Source of the DNA: a virus
Direction: 5' to 3' (one strand)
DNA: 24,579 bases
Virus record (IMG/VR): IMGVR_UViG_3300025128_000317
Span: 1-24,579 of that record
In this document: positions 17,201-22,614 of the stretch, piece after piece
Position numbering within the stretch: position 1 is the first letter of the stretch
Layout of the letters: every line of letters begins with the position of its first letter
Notes under the pieces: model-generated
What the model was told of the DNA's origin: nothing
Database searches by the model: none
The model's input: only the letters and a program-made list of their open reading frames with translations
Program-made: the position numbers and the translations under genes

Positions 17201-18600
17201 GACGCCCAGTTTACATATCCAGTTGGTGGCGTATGACTAAAGGAAGACTGCCCAAAATTTACTGTAACATCTGCCGCTGTGCCATCTGAGTTACCTACAT
17301 GGATTCCATATGATCCATCGGAACCTAGCGCAGTAAGATCAAAACCTCCTGTTCCAGCTAGTACCTGTGCAGCAGTAAGTGTTATTGTTGGATTACGGTC
17401 CATCGAATAAAAAGTACCATTTTTTGATACCCAAAATTTATCAGCATCAACGTCAATCAAAATACCCATCACATCACCAGTGGTATAGGAAGGGCATTTA
17501 TTACCAGAGGGACTACTAGAACTTACATAGATATCACCACCCTGTTGACAGGCTACTGCTCCAGTAGCTGCAAAACTTGTTGGATTAGTTCCATTAACTG
17601 CAACGCCTAAATAACTGTTACCAATTGCAGTGACTGTTATTTCTGCATACCTCTTACCAGCAGAGGCAAAAGCTGTTGAACGAATTGATGCATTTGCTTG
17701 TGCATTAACTCTTGTATTGCCTTCACTTAGAACCACAGTGGCAACATCATTAAGAGGATTCATTGTTGGGTAAACTAAACTAGGTGTATTAGTGCTTTGA
17801 TTAGCACTGTCAATACTTGTCGAGGTAAAATTATTAGCGTATGTGCTTATGTCTAAGCCTAGAGCATTAGATGCAGTCGGATCAGCTGGTTCATAATTTA
17901 GAAGAAAAGAATTGTCACTTCCAGCATCTACAAGTACTTTAATATCCGAATTTGTTTTTGGAATAAACTGGCTACCATTTGTGCCAAAAGTATGAGTGTT
18001 AAGAAAATCAGTTATAGCAAAGTCACCTTGTTGAATTGACTTGGTACCAATCATAAACGACTGTGCTAAATATCCTTCAAAAGCACCATTTTCGTAACTG
18101 TCTCCAACTTCATGGACATTGGCTAAATTAAAATCATAGGCATGATTTAGAGCAGGGTATGTACCCGAAAGGGTTGCCTCTACTCCATTGATAAGCATTC
18201 TTACTCTGTTTGAGCTTATGGCTTGAGTCGTATCAACAGAAACTAAAATGTGATACCAAGCTATATCCCTAAACACGGCTGTTGTGCTTAGAATATGAGA
18301 GCCAGCTTCAGTCTGTAGGTAAATTTTATTATCTGCGGCATGGCGTAGTGATGTGTATGTACCGCTTCCATTTCCAGCACAGAATAATGCGCCAGCAACC
18401 CCAAATTCTGTAAGCTGAAACCAAGTACCTAATGTAAATTCTTTACCATCTTCGGCATCAAAGTCACTTGCTCCCCTTGTAAAACCATCAGCAGAACCAT
18501 CTAACCAGACAGATTTACCAATCACAGTAGGGTCAAAAGGGGCTTGACCTGTACTCTGTCCACCTGCACCTAGAAGAAGATTGTTACTAAATACACTCAT
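14296..18600 (-). CDS. Large modular tail fibre / receptor-binding protein: LamG, SPRY, LamG, discoidin-like, SPRY, marine-fibre C-terminus (1434 aa)
   Basis: The N-terminus MSVFSNNLLLGAGGQS then PFDPTVIGKSVWLDGSADGF is a hallmark of marine phage fibres. Domains by pattern: LamG/concanavalin-like at about 50-215 (FTLGTWFQLTE, AWYHILVSVDTT, GYLAQSFMIG); SPRY-like at 305-460 (KRYAEITVTAIGNSYLGVAV, GDVMGILIDVDADKFWVSKN); second LamG at 505-700 (TWTFSTWIKRT, NWHNIVVAVDT, GYLAETVLIDG); F5/8C discoidin-like at 735-880 (WWGVDFGSG, WTLYGSN, YFYVQMNTTASLRRLLGEIQ); second SPRY at 935-1100 (GKFYGEFLVNA, TVMWAFDAATRKIWFGSEG); and a C-terminus at about 1110-1430 that I believe is DUF7483-like. All these folds bind glycans, so it is probably the main adhesin. 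It shares its start bases with the preceding stop and is followed by a Tfa-like gene. Confidence 0.82.
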   Translation of the reverse strand: MSVFSNNLLLGAGGQSTGQAPFDPTVIGKSVWLDGSADGFTRGASDFDAEDGKEFTLGTWFQLTEFGVAGALFCAGNGSGTYTSLRHAADNKIYLQTEAGSHILSTTAVFRDIAWYHILVSVDTTQAISSNRVRMLINGVEATLSGTYPALNHAYDFNLANVHEVGDSYENGAFEGYLAQSFMIGTKSIQQGDFAITDFLNTHTFGTNGSQFIPKTNSDIKVLVDAGSDNSFLLNYEPADPTASNALGLDISTYANNFTSTSIDSANQSTNTPSLVYPTMNPLNDVATVVLSEGNTRVNAQANASIRSTAFASAGKRYAEITVTAIGNSYLGVAVNGTNPTSFAATGAVACQQGGDIYVSSSSPSGNKCPSYTTGDVMGILIDVDADKFWVSKNGTFYSMDRNPTITLTAAQVLAGTGGFDLTALGSDGSYGIHVGNSDGTAADVTVNFGQSSFSHTPPTGYVNWASENFDAPSYQGIDYFAPTLYEGNGEGQRVGDFVPFTDVYTVNNSAMFNEADERSFRRTPSSAGNQKTWTFSTWIKRTQANADYSLLNVTNSKEVQILLHNSPTGSIEVFFYNGSATDADIVTAGGFEDMSNWHNIVVAVDTRSNGNGGPASADDRIIIYVGGVRQTLSTSDNPSDDYDTLLNTATEHTIGQKPNGADDFQGYLAETVLIDGSQLTASSFGQVDTSTNRWVPKDVSGLTFGTNGFYLKYENSPTNIAASETGLKSDDLDVGAVSLLTDGTQYGSWNAGSNLVYQNSNSTTKSWWGVDFGSGVTKTIKSATIFGNQTGDGSSAGFTSVSGAVTWTLYGSNSAQATSDNDLSSLTSLGTASVADGITKGAAVTIDAASNTTAFRYFYVQMNTTASLRRLLGEIQLYETAGGGITNDSSGQNNDLVAAGAWVAGDQFTDTPSNNVFTFATDGTGTISEGNTRVDLNDSVYGLRPTIANFSSTGKFYGEFLVNAVSGNSVGIGFARDIASQDTTNPSTVPNSDSENFLLQLSDGNKINGDSTGVSYGSGISAGQTVMWAFDAATRKIWFGSEGTFFASGDPAAGTNEAFIIPGTDSVTLVAYDGSNARTANLTMRNATAAFEHTAPTGFTPFTQDNLDDTASKITAWAWIKNRDATDNHVIVDRIRGVGKVWASNIGDAAPFTNVNTVQRFLQRGVEIGSDVTVNTANESYVLWQWLLGDSATTGSTTSPAGTIASTTIVADTGHFSVGSYTGNGTDNSTVGHGLGGSPEMIIVHNLDRAVYGAVWHVDGGGATHTADFARNTAFSANDTKFGGSDADLPTANVFKIGTHTELNENTESFVFYTLRSIPGVCKVGSYVGNLNDDGPYVSTGFKPAWIMLKSATTARDWVVFDTSRDPINMADHRLDPSNSGAEFNAALDLDILSDGFKFRSDDIDGNASGVTYIYVAMADIGGNGTLPPVYGR

Positions 18601-19877
18601 TATGAATATGCCTTTGTTACCAGAGCTTGAACATCTGTGGATGTTTGTACAATATAATCTAGCCTATCTACTGCTGCTGCATCTGTGGAAAGAACTGGTG
18701 CAGTACCACCAGCAAAGTCCCAAGAAGAACCATAGGCCAGTGTCCTGTTACCTGTACCGTCCTGTGTAATAAAGATACTACCCACCTGTCCAGCTACACA
18801 GTTGGTAGGATTATCAAGAGTTCTGTTACCTGCCAGTGTCACGGTAAAGTTCTGTCCCACGTTAAAATCTACAGAGATATTTGTACCATCTGTTAGTGCT
18901 TGTATATCAGCAACAGCAGCTTTTTCTATGTGTATGTCTTTACCCAAGAGTGCATTTGTTCCCACTGCCAAAGCACTGACATATACATCTGTTGCGCTAA
19001 GAATGCCTGTCAGTGTACCACCTGCCAGAGGTAACCTAGTTCCAATACTAGTGGCTAAAGCAGCAGAAACATTAGCAATGCTAGTAGCCATAGTTGAAGA
19101 AACATTAGCAATGCTAGTGGCTAGAGCAGTAGAGGTAGCAACAAGACGATCAGTGGTAGATGTATGAGCAGCGTTGATAGAAGTTACAGCATTTGTAAGT
19201 GTAGTAATATTAGTATTACTATTTCCTATGCTAGTTGCCATAGCAGCGGACACATTAGCAATACTAGCGGCTAGTGCAGCAGAGGCAGCTACAAGAGCAT
19301 TGTTAGTAGATGTATGAGCAGCGTTGATAGAAGTTATAGCAGCTGCATCAGGAACAGCAGTACCGCCTACAAAAATATTAGTAGAGGCATAGACATTAGC
19401 AGCGGAGACAGCCCCAGAAAACTCTGCTGCTACACCTGATACCTTGGTGGTGAAGCTGCCTGTACCTGCTACAAAGTTGGTTGCGCTGACAGAGGTGTTA
19501 AAGCTACCCGTGGCAGCGTCTACCTCTGTAAGACTAAGCGTAGGATTAACCACAACTGTGGCGCTGGTGGTGGCAGTGGATACTGAGACACCGCCTACAG
19601 TAATCTTTACAGTGTCATCACCTGCTGTCAGGGCAGTGAAGGCACCTGCTGCCAGACTATTAAGCTGATCTGCCGAGGCAGTCAAAACAGTCCCTGCCAG
19701 AGCAAACTGTCCCGTGACGTTTAACTGAGCCGTACTCATGGCAATGGGAGAAGCAGTTCCTCCTCCATCTTGAATAGTCCTTACGGTGCCGTCCAACCCT
19801 GCATTAGAAGTCTGTGCATTTACCTGTAAGAGGTCCTTATAGGTATTGGCTATCTTGGCATTTGTTAAGTCTGCCAT
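18600..19877 (-). CDS. Coiled-coil tail fibre with 50-residue duplication and paralogous C-terminal domain (425 aa)
   Basis: The N-terminus MADLTNAKIANTYKDLLQVN with GLDGTVRTIQDGGGTASPIA (27-46) is a common virion-attachment start of marine phage fibres. Residues 50-175 are Thr/Ser/Val-rich beta. Residues 182-281 contain two copies of a 50-residue unit, TSINAAHTST then helical ASIANVSAAMATSI hendecads, a probable trimeric stalk. LPLAGGTLTGIL (282-293) is a typical fibre hinge motif before the tip. Residues 325-425 (FTVTLAGNRTLDNPTN, QDGTGNRTLAYG, GGTAPVLSTDAAAVDRLDY) are homologous to the C-terminus of the 366-aa fibre. The ribosome site GAGGA lies 11 bases before ATG 19877. It comes before the large fibre, so it could be the proximal part or adaptor of a fibre complex. 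Confidence 0.75.
   Translation of the reverse strand: MADLTNAKIANTYKDLLQVNAQTSNAGLDGTVRTIQDGGGTASPIAMSTAQLNVTGQFALAGTVLTASADQLNSLAAGAFTALTAGDDTVKITVGGVSVSTATTSATVVVNPTLSLTEVDAATGSFNTSVSATNFVAGTGSFTTKVSGVAAEFSGAVSAANVYASTNIFVGGTAVPDAAAITSINAAHTSTNNALVAASAALAASIANVSAAMATSIGNSNTNITTLTNAVTSINAAHTSTTDRLVATSTALATSIANVSSTMATSIANVSAALATSIGTRLPLAGGTLTGILSATDVYVSALAVGTNALLGKDIHIEKAAVADIQALTDGTNISVDFNVGQNFTVTLAGNRTLDNPTNCVAGQVGSIFITQDGTGNRTLAYGSSWDFAGGTAPVLSTDAAAVDRLDYIVQTSTDVQALVTKAYS
19044..19334 (-). repeat. 150-bp direct duplication inside the coiled-coil fibre gene
   Basis: Two in-frame copies, 19185-19334 and 19044-19184, encode residues 182-231 and 232-278. They are identical over about 30 bases, at 19306-19336 and 19156-19186, and similar elsewhere. 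Within the copies, the helical part repeats every 11 residues (33 bases), with hydrophobic anchors at L202, M213 and I224 in the first copy and L252, M263 and L274 in the second. This indicates recent lengthening of a fibre stalk by duplication. Confidence 0.75.
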
Positions 19878-19894
19878 GTTGTTCTATTCCTCAC

Positions 19895-20173
19895 TTATAT
19901 AAAGTTCCACTGTGTAGTTTCTTCGCTCCATGTGGTGGTCACTGCGCTCCAGCTTTGGTTTCTGTCAGAATTATCAGGTGGTCTTGCATCTTTGATAACT
20001 TCTTTATCTATTGGAAATCTTACTCTATTCTGAGGATTGGTTACAAGATTAAATATACCATCACTTTCAGACTTAGCAACTATAAAGTCTGTTCCGGGTT
20101 CTCTTACTCTTTCGTCAAGTCTGTACCTGAAGCCTGATCTATCACTGATAAAAAAACCTTTCTTAAAAGACAT
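19895..20173 (-). CDS. Conserved-looking 92-aa phage structural protein, function unknown
   Basis: The N-terminus SFKKGFFISDRSGFRYRLDE followed by REPGTDFIVAKSESDG and NLVTNPQNRVRF is a pattern I recall from small proteins next to tail genes in marine phages. It is hydrophilic, has no signal peptide or cysteine, and ends in a Trp/Thr-rich segment (WSAVTTTWSEETTQWNFI). It lies between the basic cysteine-containing proteins and the first fibre, so it may help attach fibres to the tail or be a neck component. The start ATG 20173 has AGGTGG about 11 bases upstream and abuts the preceding stop (TAAATG). The gene is well supported; the function is not known. Confidence 0.65.
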   Translation of the reverse strand: MSFKKGFFISDRSGFRYRLDERVREPGTDFIVAKSESDGIFNLVTNPQNRVRFPIDKEVIKDARPPDNSDRNQSWSAVTTTWSEETTQWNFI

Positions 20174-20464
20174 TTAACATTTCCACCTTTTTCTAGCCTG
20201 TCTAAGTCTTGAGTTAGGATTCTTTGCAGCTTTGGGAAACTTCTTCATTTGTCCCGCTGATCTGGCACAGTAGCTTTTACGTCTCTTTGAATCCTTACTA
20301 CCCTTCTTAACACTCCCTGTCACCGCTGTCTTCAGCTTACTACCGGGGTTATCTCTTCTATACTTTGCCACACCTTTCTTGGTCATGCCAGCACCAGACT
20401 TGGTGGGTCTCTTCTGTCCACCTCTGATACTGTGACCCTTCATGCTACCTTTTTTTATAGGCAT
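20174..20464 (-). CDS. Highly basic DUF6321-like phage protein (96 aa)
   Basis: Nearly one third of residues are Lys or Arg. The C-terminal half (YRRDNPGSKLKTAVTG, RRKSYCARSAGQMKKFPKAA, NSRLRQARKRWKC) matches the pattern RKS(F/Y)CAR... (R)W+C found in many cyanophage and marine phage proteins, which I believe is DUF6321. Only two cysteines are present, in SYCARS and at the last residue, at positions that fit the family. The role is unknown. Its charge and location among virion genes suggest it binds DNA or acidic protein surfaces inside the particle, but that is inference. It is joined end to start with the 92-aa gene and follows the DUF5872-like gene by two bases. Confidence 0.65.
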   Translation of the reverse strand: MPIKKGSMKGHSIRGGQKRPTKSGAGMTKKGVAKYRRDNPGSKLKTAVTGSVKKGSKDSKRRKSYCARSAGQMKKFPKAAKNPNSRLRQARKRWKC

Positions 20465-20466
20465 CC

Positions 20467-20886
20467 CTACTTCTTCCTACTTGCAAAAGTTTTAACATTG
20501 GTGGGCTTACCCCTTACACCTTGCTTAACTGCTCTCTTACGTTGAACAGCTGACTTCTTTTCAGAAGATGACATACCCTTTGCCTTGGCAAGAGGAACAC
20601 ACTTAGGATATTTTCTCTTTGTACCTGTAGTAGATTTTCTACCACACGGTTGATATTTTCCATTTTTCTTAGGTGCTCCTATGTCTACCCATTCTTCAGA
20701 TACCCACTTCCTCAGACCACCTCCTGTCTTGGCCCCTACTACTTTTTTCTTCTTACCCTTCTTCTTACCACCGGGGGTGACCTTTCCAGAACAAACAGCA
20801 GAGGCGTACATATTGGCATAGGCAGAGGGGTATACATCAAACTTACGCTTTGCAGCTGCTTTACCTCTGGGACAAAGTTTAGCCAT
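20467..20886 (-). CDS. Lys-rich DUF5872-like phage protein (139 aa)
   Basis: The central segment GGGLRKWVSEEWVDIGAPKK (55-74) followed by CGRKSTTGTKRKYPKCVPLA (81-100) and GKPTNVKTF matches DUF5872, a short domain in phages and some giant viruses. The N-terminus LCPRGKAAAKRKFDVYPSAY (4-23) with a second cysteine at ASAVCSGK is also a recurrent phage segment. The four cysteines sit in Pro/Lys-rich loops, so a metal-binding or disulfide role is possible. Strong positive charge suggests contact with DNA. The start ATG 20886 has AGGTGG 9 bases upstream. The gene is adjacent to another basic, cysteine-containing protein, and I expect the two to act together. Function is not known. Confidence 0.72.
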   Translation of the reverse strand: MAKLCPRGKAAAKRKFDVYPSAYANMYASAVCSGKVTPGGKKKGKKKKVVGAKTGGGLRKWVSEEWVDIGAPKKNGKYQPCGRKSTTGTKRKYPKCVPLAKAKGMSSSEKKSAVQRKRAVKQGVRGKPTNVKTFASRKK

Positions 20887-20890
20887 TTAC

Positions 20891-21580
20891 TTAGACCACC
20901 TGTAGTCTGGGAGTGATAAAGAGACTCACTCGGTTTCTGTCTGAGTCCAGAGCACTGGTAAGAAGTTCTTCGTACTTTGCTTTAAGAACAGCTATTCTCT
21001 CTGCAGGGATACCGGCTCTCTTATAACTGAGGTAGTAGGCAAGGCCGCAGGTCAGAGCAGGCAGAAACCTGAAGGGAACATCTGCATTCTGAAGAGCACT
21101 CTTGCTAACATCTGCCAGACGTTTCATTCTATAGTTTCTAAAGGTGTAGGTATCTGCTGCGTCAGGCACAGGGAAGAAGAAAGCACTGACAGTCTCTCTT
21201 CCTCTGAGCGTGGCAAACTGTGTGGGCCTACCAGAGGTGGCTTTGTTGGTGATAGCCTCGTATTCCTCGTAGCCTATTCGGTTCATCTGAAAGTCATTGC
21301 TGTTGGAGGTCAGTCTGATATACCCAGAGAGAACGTCCACGGTCTCTGCAGGGAGCGTGTACTCTGCTGTTCCTGTGACCAGCGTGGTACTGGCTAGGTC
21401 TGTACCCCAGAGGAGGACACCACGGTTCTGCCAGTCTGTCAGCATCAGGTTGAGTGATCTTCTGGCAGTGATAGCATCATTGGCAAGCTCTGCCTGACCA
21501 CCTAGCATGGCATAGGCTTCTTCTATTACCTCGTCTATAAAGAAGGTACTGTCAAAGTCTGATGTGGTTGCAATGGCCAT
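20891..21580 (-). CDS. Head-tail adaptor, tail-tubular-protein-A-like (229 aa)
   Basis: The pattern is that of the adaptor ring protein that joins portal and nozzle in podoviruses (T7 gp11, P22 gp4 functional class). Residues 16-50 form helices (DEVIEEAYAMLGGQAELAND, ARRSLNLMLTDWQNRG). LLWGTDLASTTLVTGTAEYT (56-75) and LPAETVDVL form strands, and GYEEYEAITNK leads into TSGRPTQFATLRG (115-127). Residues 170-229 are the C-terminal helices (PALTCGLAYYLSYKRAGIPA, DSDRNRVSLFITPR). Length fits the family. The nozzle gene lies downstream as expected, although fibre genes are inserted between. The start ATG 21580 uses an AGG-rich site formed by the end of the previous gene. The family call is by pattern and order rather than by search. 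Confidence 0.72.
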   Translation of the reverse strand: MAIATTSDFDSTFFIDEVIEEAYAMLGGQAELANDAITARRSLNLMLTDWQNRGVLLWGTDLASTTLVTGTAEYTLPAETVDVLSGYIRLTSNSNDFQMNRIGYEEYEAITNKATSGRPTQFATLRGRETVSAFFFPVPDAADTYTFRNYRMKRLADVSKSALQNADVPFRFLPALTCGLAYYLSYKRAGIPAERIAVLKAKYEELLTSALDSDRNRVSLFITPRLQVV

Positions 21581-21586
21581 TGTGTA

Positions 21587-21832
21587 CTACCTGTTCCTCA
21601 TGCGTGATGGATTGCCAGCCAAACCGCCTACTTTTAAATTAGTTCTAGGAGCAGTAGCCATATAATGCTTTAACTGTCTTTTATTTATTGCACTCTTGGT
21701 AGCAGCTTTAGCATCTTTTTCATAGATGTCTCTAGCTTTAGCAAAAACTTCTTTTCTAGTAAGATCAGGATTATCTTTTGCTACCATATCTATGTAAGCT
21801 TCTACTTCTTTTTTATAATCTTTTCGTTTCAT
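21587..21832 (-). CDS. Small basic helical protein (81 aa), unknown
   Basis: The N-terminal 50 residues (YKKEVEAYIDMVAKDNPDLT, RKEVFAKARDIYEKDAKAAT) form a charged helical bundle-like segment. The C-terminus is basic and Gly/Asn-rich and ends SRMRNR. The same MRNR end occurs in the preceding 57-aa protein, encoded by an identical 14-base sequence. I recognise no family. One base separates it from the previous gene's stop, and it overlaps the ribosome site of the adaptor gene, so it is translated in the same block. It may be a small assembly factor next to the adaptor. Confidence 0.55.
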   Translation of the reverse strand: MKRKDYKKEVEAYIDMVAKDNPDLTRKEVFAKARDIYEKDAKAATKSAINKRQLKHYMATAPRTNLKVGGLAGNPSRMRNR

Positions 21833-21848
21833 TTTACCTGTTCCTCAT
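21588..21848 (-). repeat. Identical 14-base gene-end repeat carrying ribosome sites
   Basis: ATGAGGAACAGGTA occurs at 21588-21601 and again at 21835-21848 on the minus strand. In each case it encodes the final Met-Arg-Asn-Arg of one gene plus the first two stop-codon bases, and lies just upstream of the next start codon. The AGG motifs in it probably act as ribosome sites. It may be a copied translation-coupling module or a mark of local duplication. Confidence 0.5.
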
Positions 21849-22007
21849 CCAAGCTGGTTTCACAAGGGTATCCATAACTTTACCTCCTCCCTTCAGGGGA
21901 AGAGGTTTCATATAAGGTATCCTTCTACCAGAGGGAAGCTGTTGTTCTACGTTTACCTTCTTTATACCGTAGGGCTTCACTGTTAAATTATATTTTTCAA
22001 AAGCCAT
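21834..22007 (-). CDS. 57-aa basic protein, unknown, overlapping the holin-like gene's stop
   Basis: The reading frame starts at ATG 22007, overlapping the preceding stop as TGATG, and ends TAA at 21834-21836. The protein begins MAFEKYNLTVKPYGIKKVNV, continues QQLPSGRRIPYMKPLPLKGG and ends AWMRNR. It is basic and has no cysteine, signal or membrane helix. The fit between two genes with no spare bases, the AAAGG site upstream and the shared MRNR end with its neighbour support it as a real gene. I do not recognise a family. It is short enough to be missed by length filters. Confidence 0.6.
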   Translation of the reverse strand: MAFEKYNLTVKPYGIKKVNVEQQLPSGRRIPYMKPLPLKGGGKVMDTLVKPAWMRNR

Positions 22008-22285
22008 CAGGAACGGTACCTTTCTGTTGTTTCCTTTAGAAGAGGGTCTGAACGCTTTTGTAGAACTGTGTCCAGCTTAGAATCTAACCTCTGTACTAAA
22101 GTTTCTACTCTGTTGCTTTTATCTATCAGAGCAATTATAATATCATCTTGATTTTTAAGAGCAGATGCTACGTCTCTGAGCATAAAATGAAGAAGCTTCC
22201 AAGCTGCCGCTCCTGCTCCTATGGTGGCAACTATGGCAAGTCCGTAGTCTGATACAGCTTGAAATACACTAAAGTCTTCCACCAT
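22007..22285 (-). CDS. Holin-like small membrane protein: N-terminal transmembrane helix, C-terminal coiled coil (92 aa)
   Basis: Residues about 13-36 (YGLAIVATIGAGAAAWKLLH and FML) form one transmembrane helix preceded by an acidic N-terminus (MVEDFSVFQ). Residues 38-80 (VASALKNQDDIIIALIDKSN, RVETLVQRLDSKLDTVL) form an amphipathic coiled coil. This topology is the reverse of the 69-aa protein at 13129-13338. Similar phage proteins are annotated as holins or as unknown membrane proteins. AAGGAAA lies about 6 bases before ATG 22285. Its stop overlaps the start of the 57-aa gene. A role in lysis or in membrane contact during infection is plausible; I cannot decide which of the two is the holin. 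Confidence 0.6.
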   Translation of the reverse strand: MVEDFSVFQAVSDYGLAIVATIGAGAAAWKLLHFMLRDVASALKNQDDIIIALIDKSNRVETLVQRLDSKLDTVLQKRSDPLLKETTERYRS

Positions 22286-22301
22286 ATATTTCCTTTCTTA
22301 T

Positions 22302-22424
22302 CTATTCCCCTGAAGGAACTGGGTTACAAGAACAACCTCCTTCGCTGGTACAAGAACAATCTTCACAACCTGTGCACTGACAGGAAGGATTAGAACACCT
22401 CTTCTTCTCTTGTTCCTCAGACAA
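22302..22424 (-). CDS. 40-aa cysteine-rich metallothionein-like mini-protein (TTG start)
   Basis: The frame from TTG 22424 to TAG 22302-22304 encodes 40 residues, eight of them cysteine (10, 15, 17, 20, 23, 25, 31, 33). The arrangement is C-x4-C-x-C-x2-C-x2-C-x-C-x5-C-x-C, with no aromatic residue. The core CSNPSCQCTGCEDCSC is typical of metallothionein-like metal-thiolate proteins. The first nine residues are charged (LSEEQEKKR). AGGA sits 7 bases upstream of the TTG, the same spacing and the same TTG-TCT context as the TTG start of the nozzle gene. The frame starts within the last codons of the 64-aa gene and ends 16 bases before the next ATG, exactly filling the only unexplained gap in this block. 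There is no in-frame ATG. Metal binding is inferred. It may bind zinc or copper, act in redox, or be a small virion component. Confidence 0.6.
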   Translation of the reverse strand: MSEEQEKKRCSNPSCQCTGCEDCSCTSEGGCSCNPVPSGE

Positions 22425-22611
22425 CGTCCGGTCCTATTCTAGCTGCTCCGTAGCCCTGCCCTGTGGGTTTACCGTTGAAGGCGTTTAATTTTTCAGAGTC
22501 CACGGGAGGGTTCTGATCAGGAATAAGGTAGTCTTCTTTGTTACCTCCCTTTCCAACCTTACCTCCTTTTTTAAGTCCTCTCTTCTTGGCATTCATATAG
22601 TTCATAGGCAT
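22417..22611 (-). CDS. Small Gly/Lys-rich protein (64 aa), unknown
   Basis: The first half is basic and Gly-rich (MNAKKRGLKKGGKVGKGGNK); the second half is DYLIPDQNPPVDSEKLNAFN followed by GKPTGQGYGAARIGPDVV. It has no cysteine and no membrane segment, and is probably disordered. It starts at ATG 22611, 3 bases after the preceding stop, with AGAGGA about 12 bases upstream; Met 3 and Met 6 are possible alternative starts. Its last codons overlap the TTG start of the cysteine-rich gene. No family is recognised. It sits in a run of tiny basic genes, so it may be a virion or assembly cofactor. Confidence 0.55.
   Translation of the reverse strand: MPMNYMNAKKRGLKKGGKVGKGGNKEDYLIPDQNPPVDSEKLNAFNGKPTGQGYGAARIGPDVV
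22432..22435 (-). promoter_or_regulatory. Ribosome binding site for the TTG-start cysteine-rich gene
   Basis: AGGA on the minus strand lies inside the end of the 64-aa gene, 7 bases before TTG 22424. It implies coupled translation from the upstream gene. Confidence 0.45.
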
Positions 22612-22614
22612 TGC

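Noticed and set aside
18802-19167. A 121-codon plus-strand frame
   Set aside because: It is antisense to the fibre's repeat and tip regions; the Ala/Val composition mirrors the repeated codons.
19044-19334. Possible mobile-element or attachment-site duplication
   Set aside because: The repeat is exactly 50 codons, in frame and within a fibre stalk; no inverted repeats or transposase are seen.
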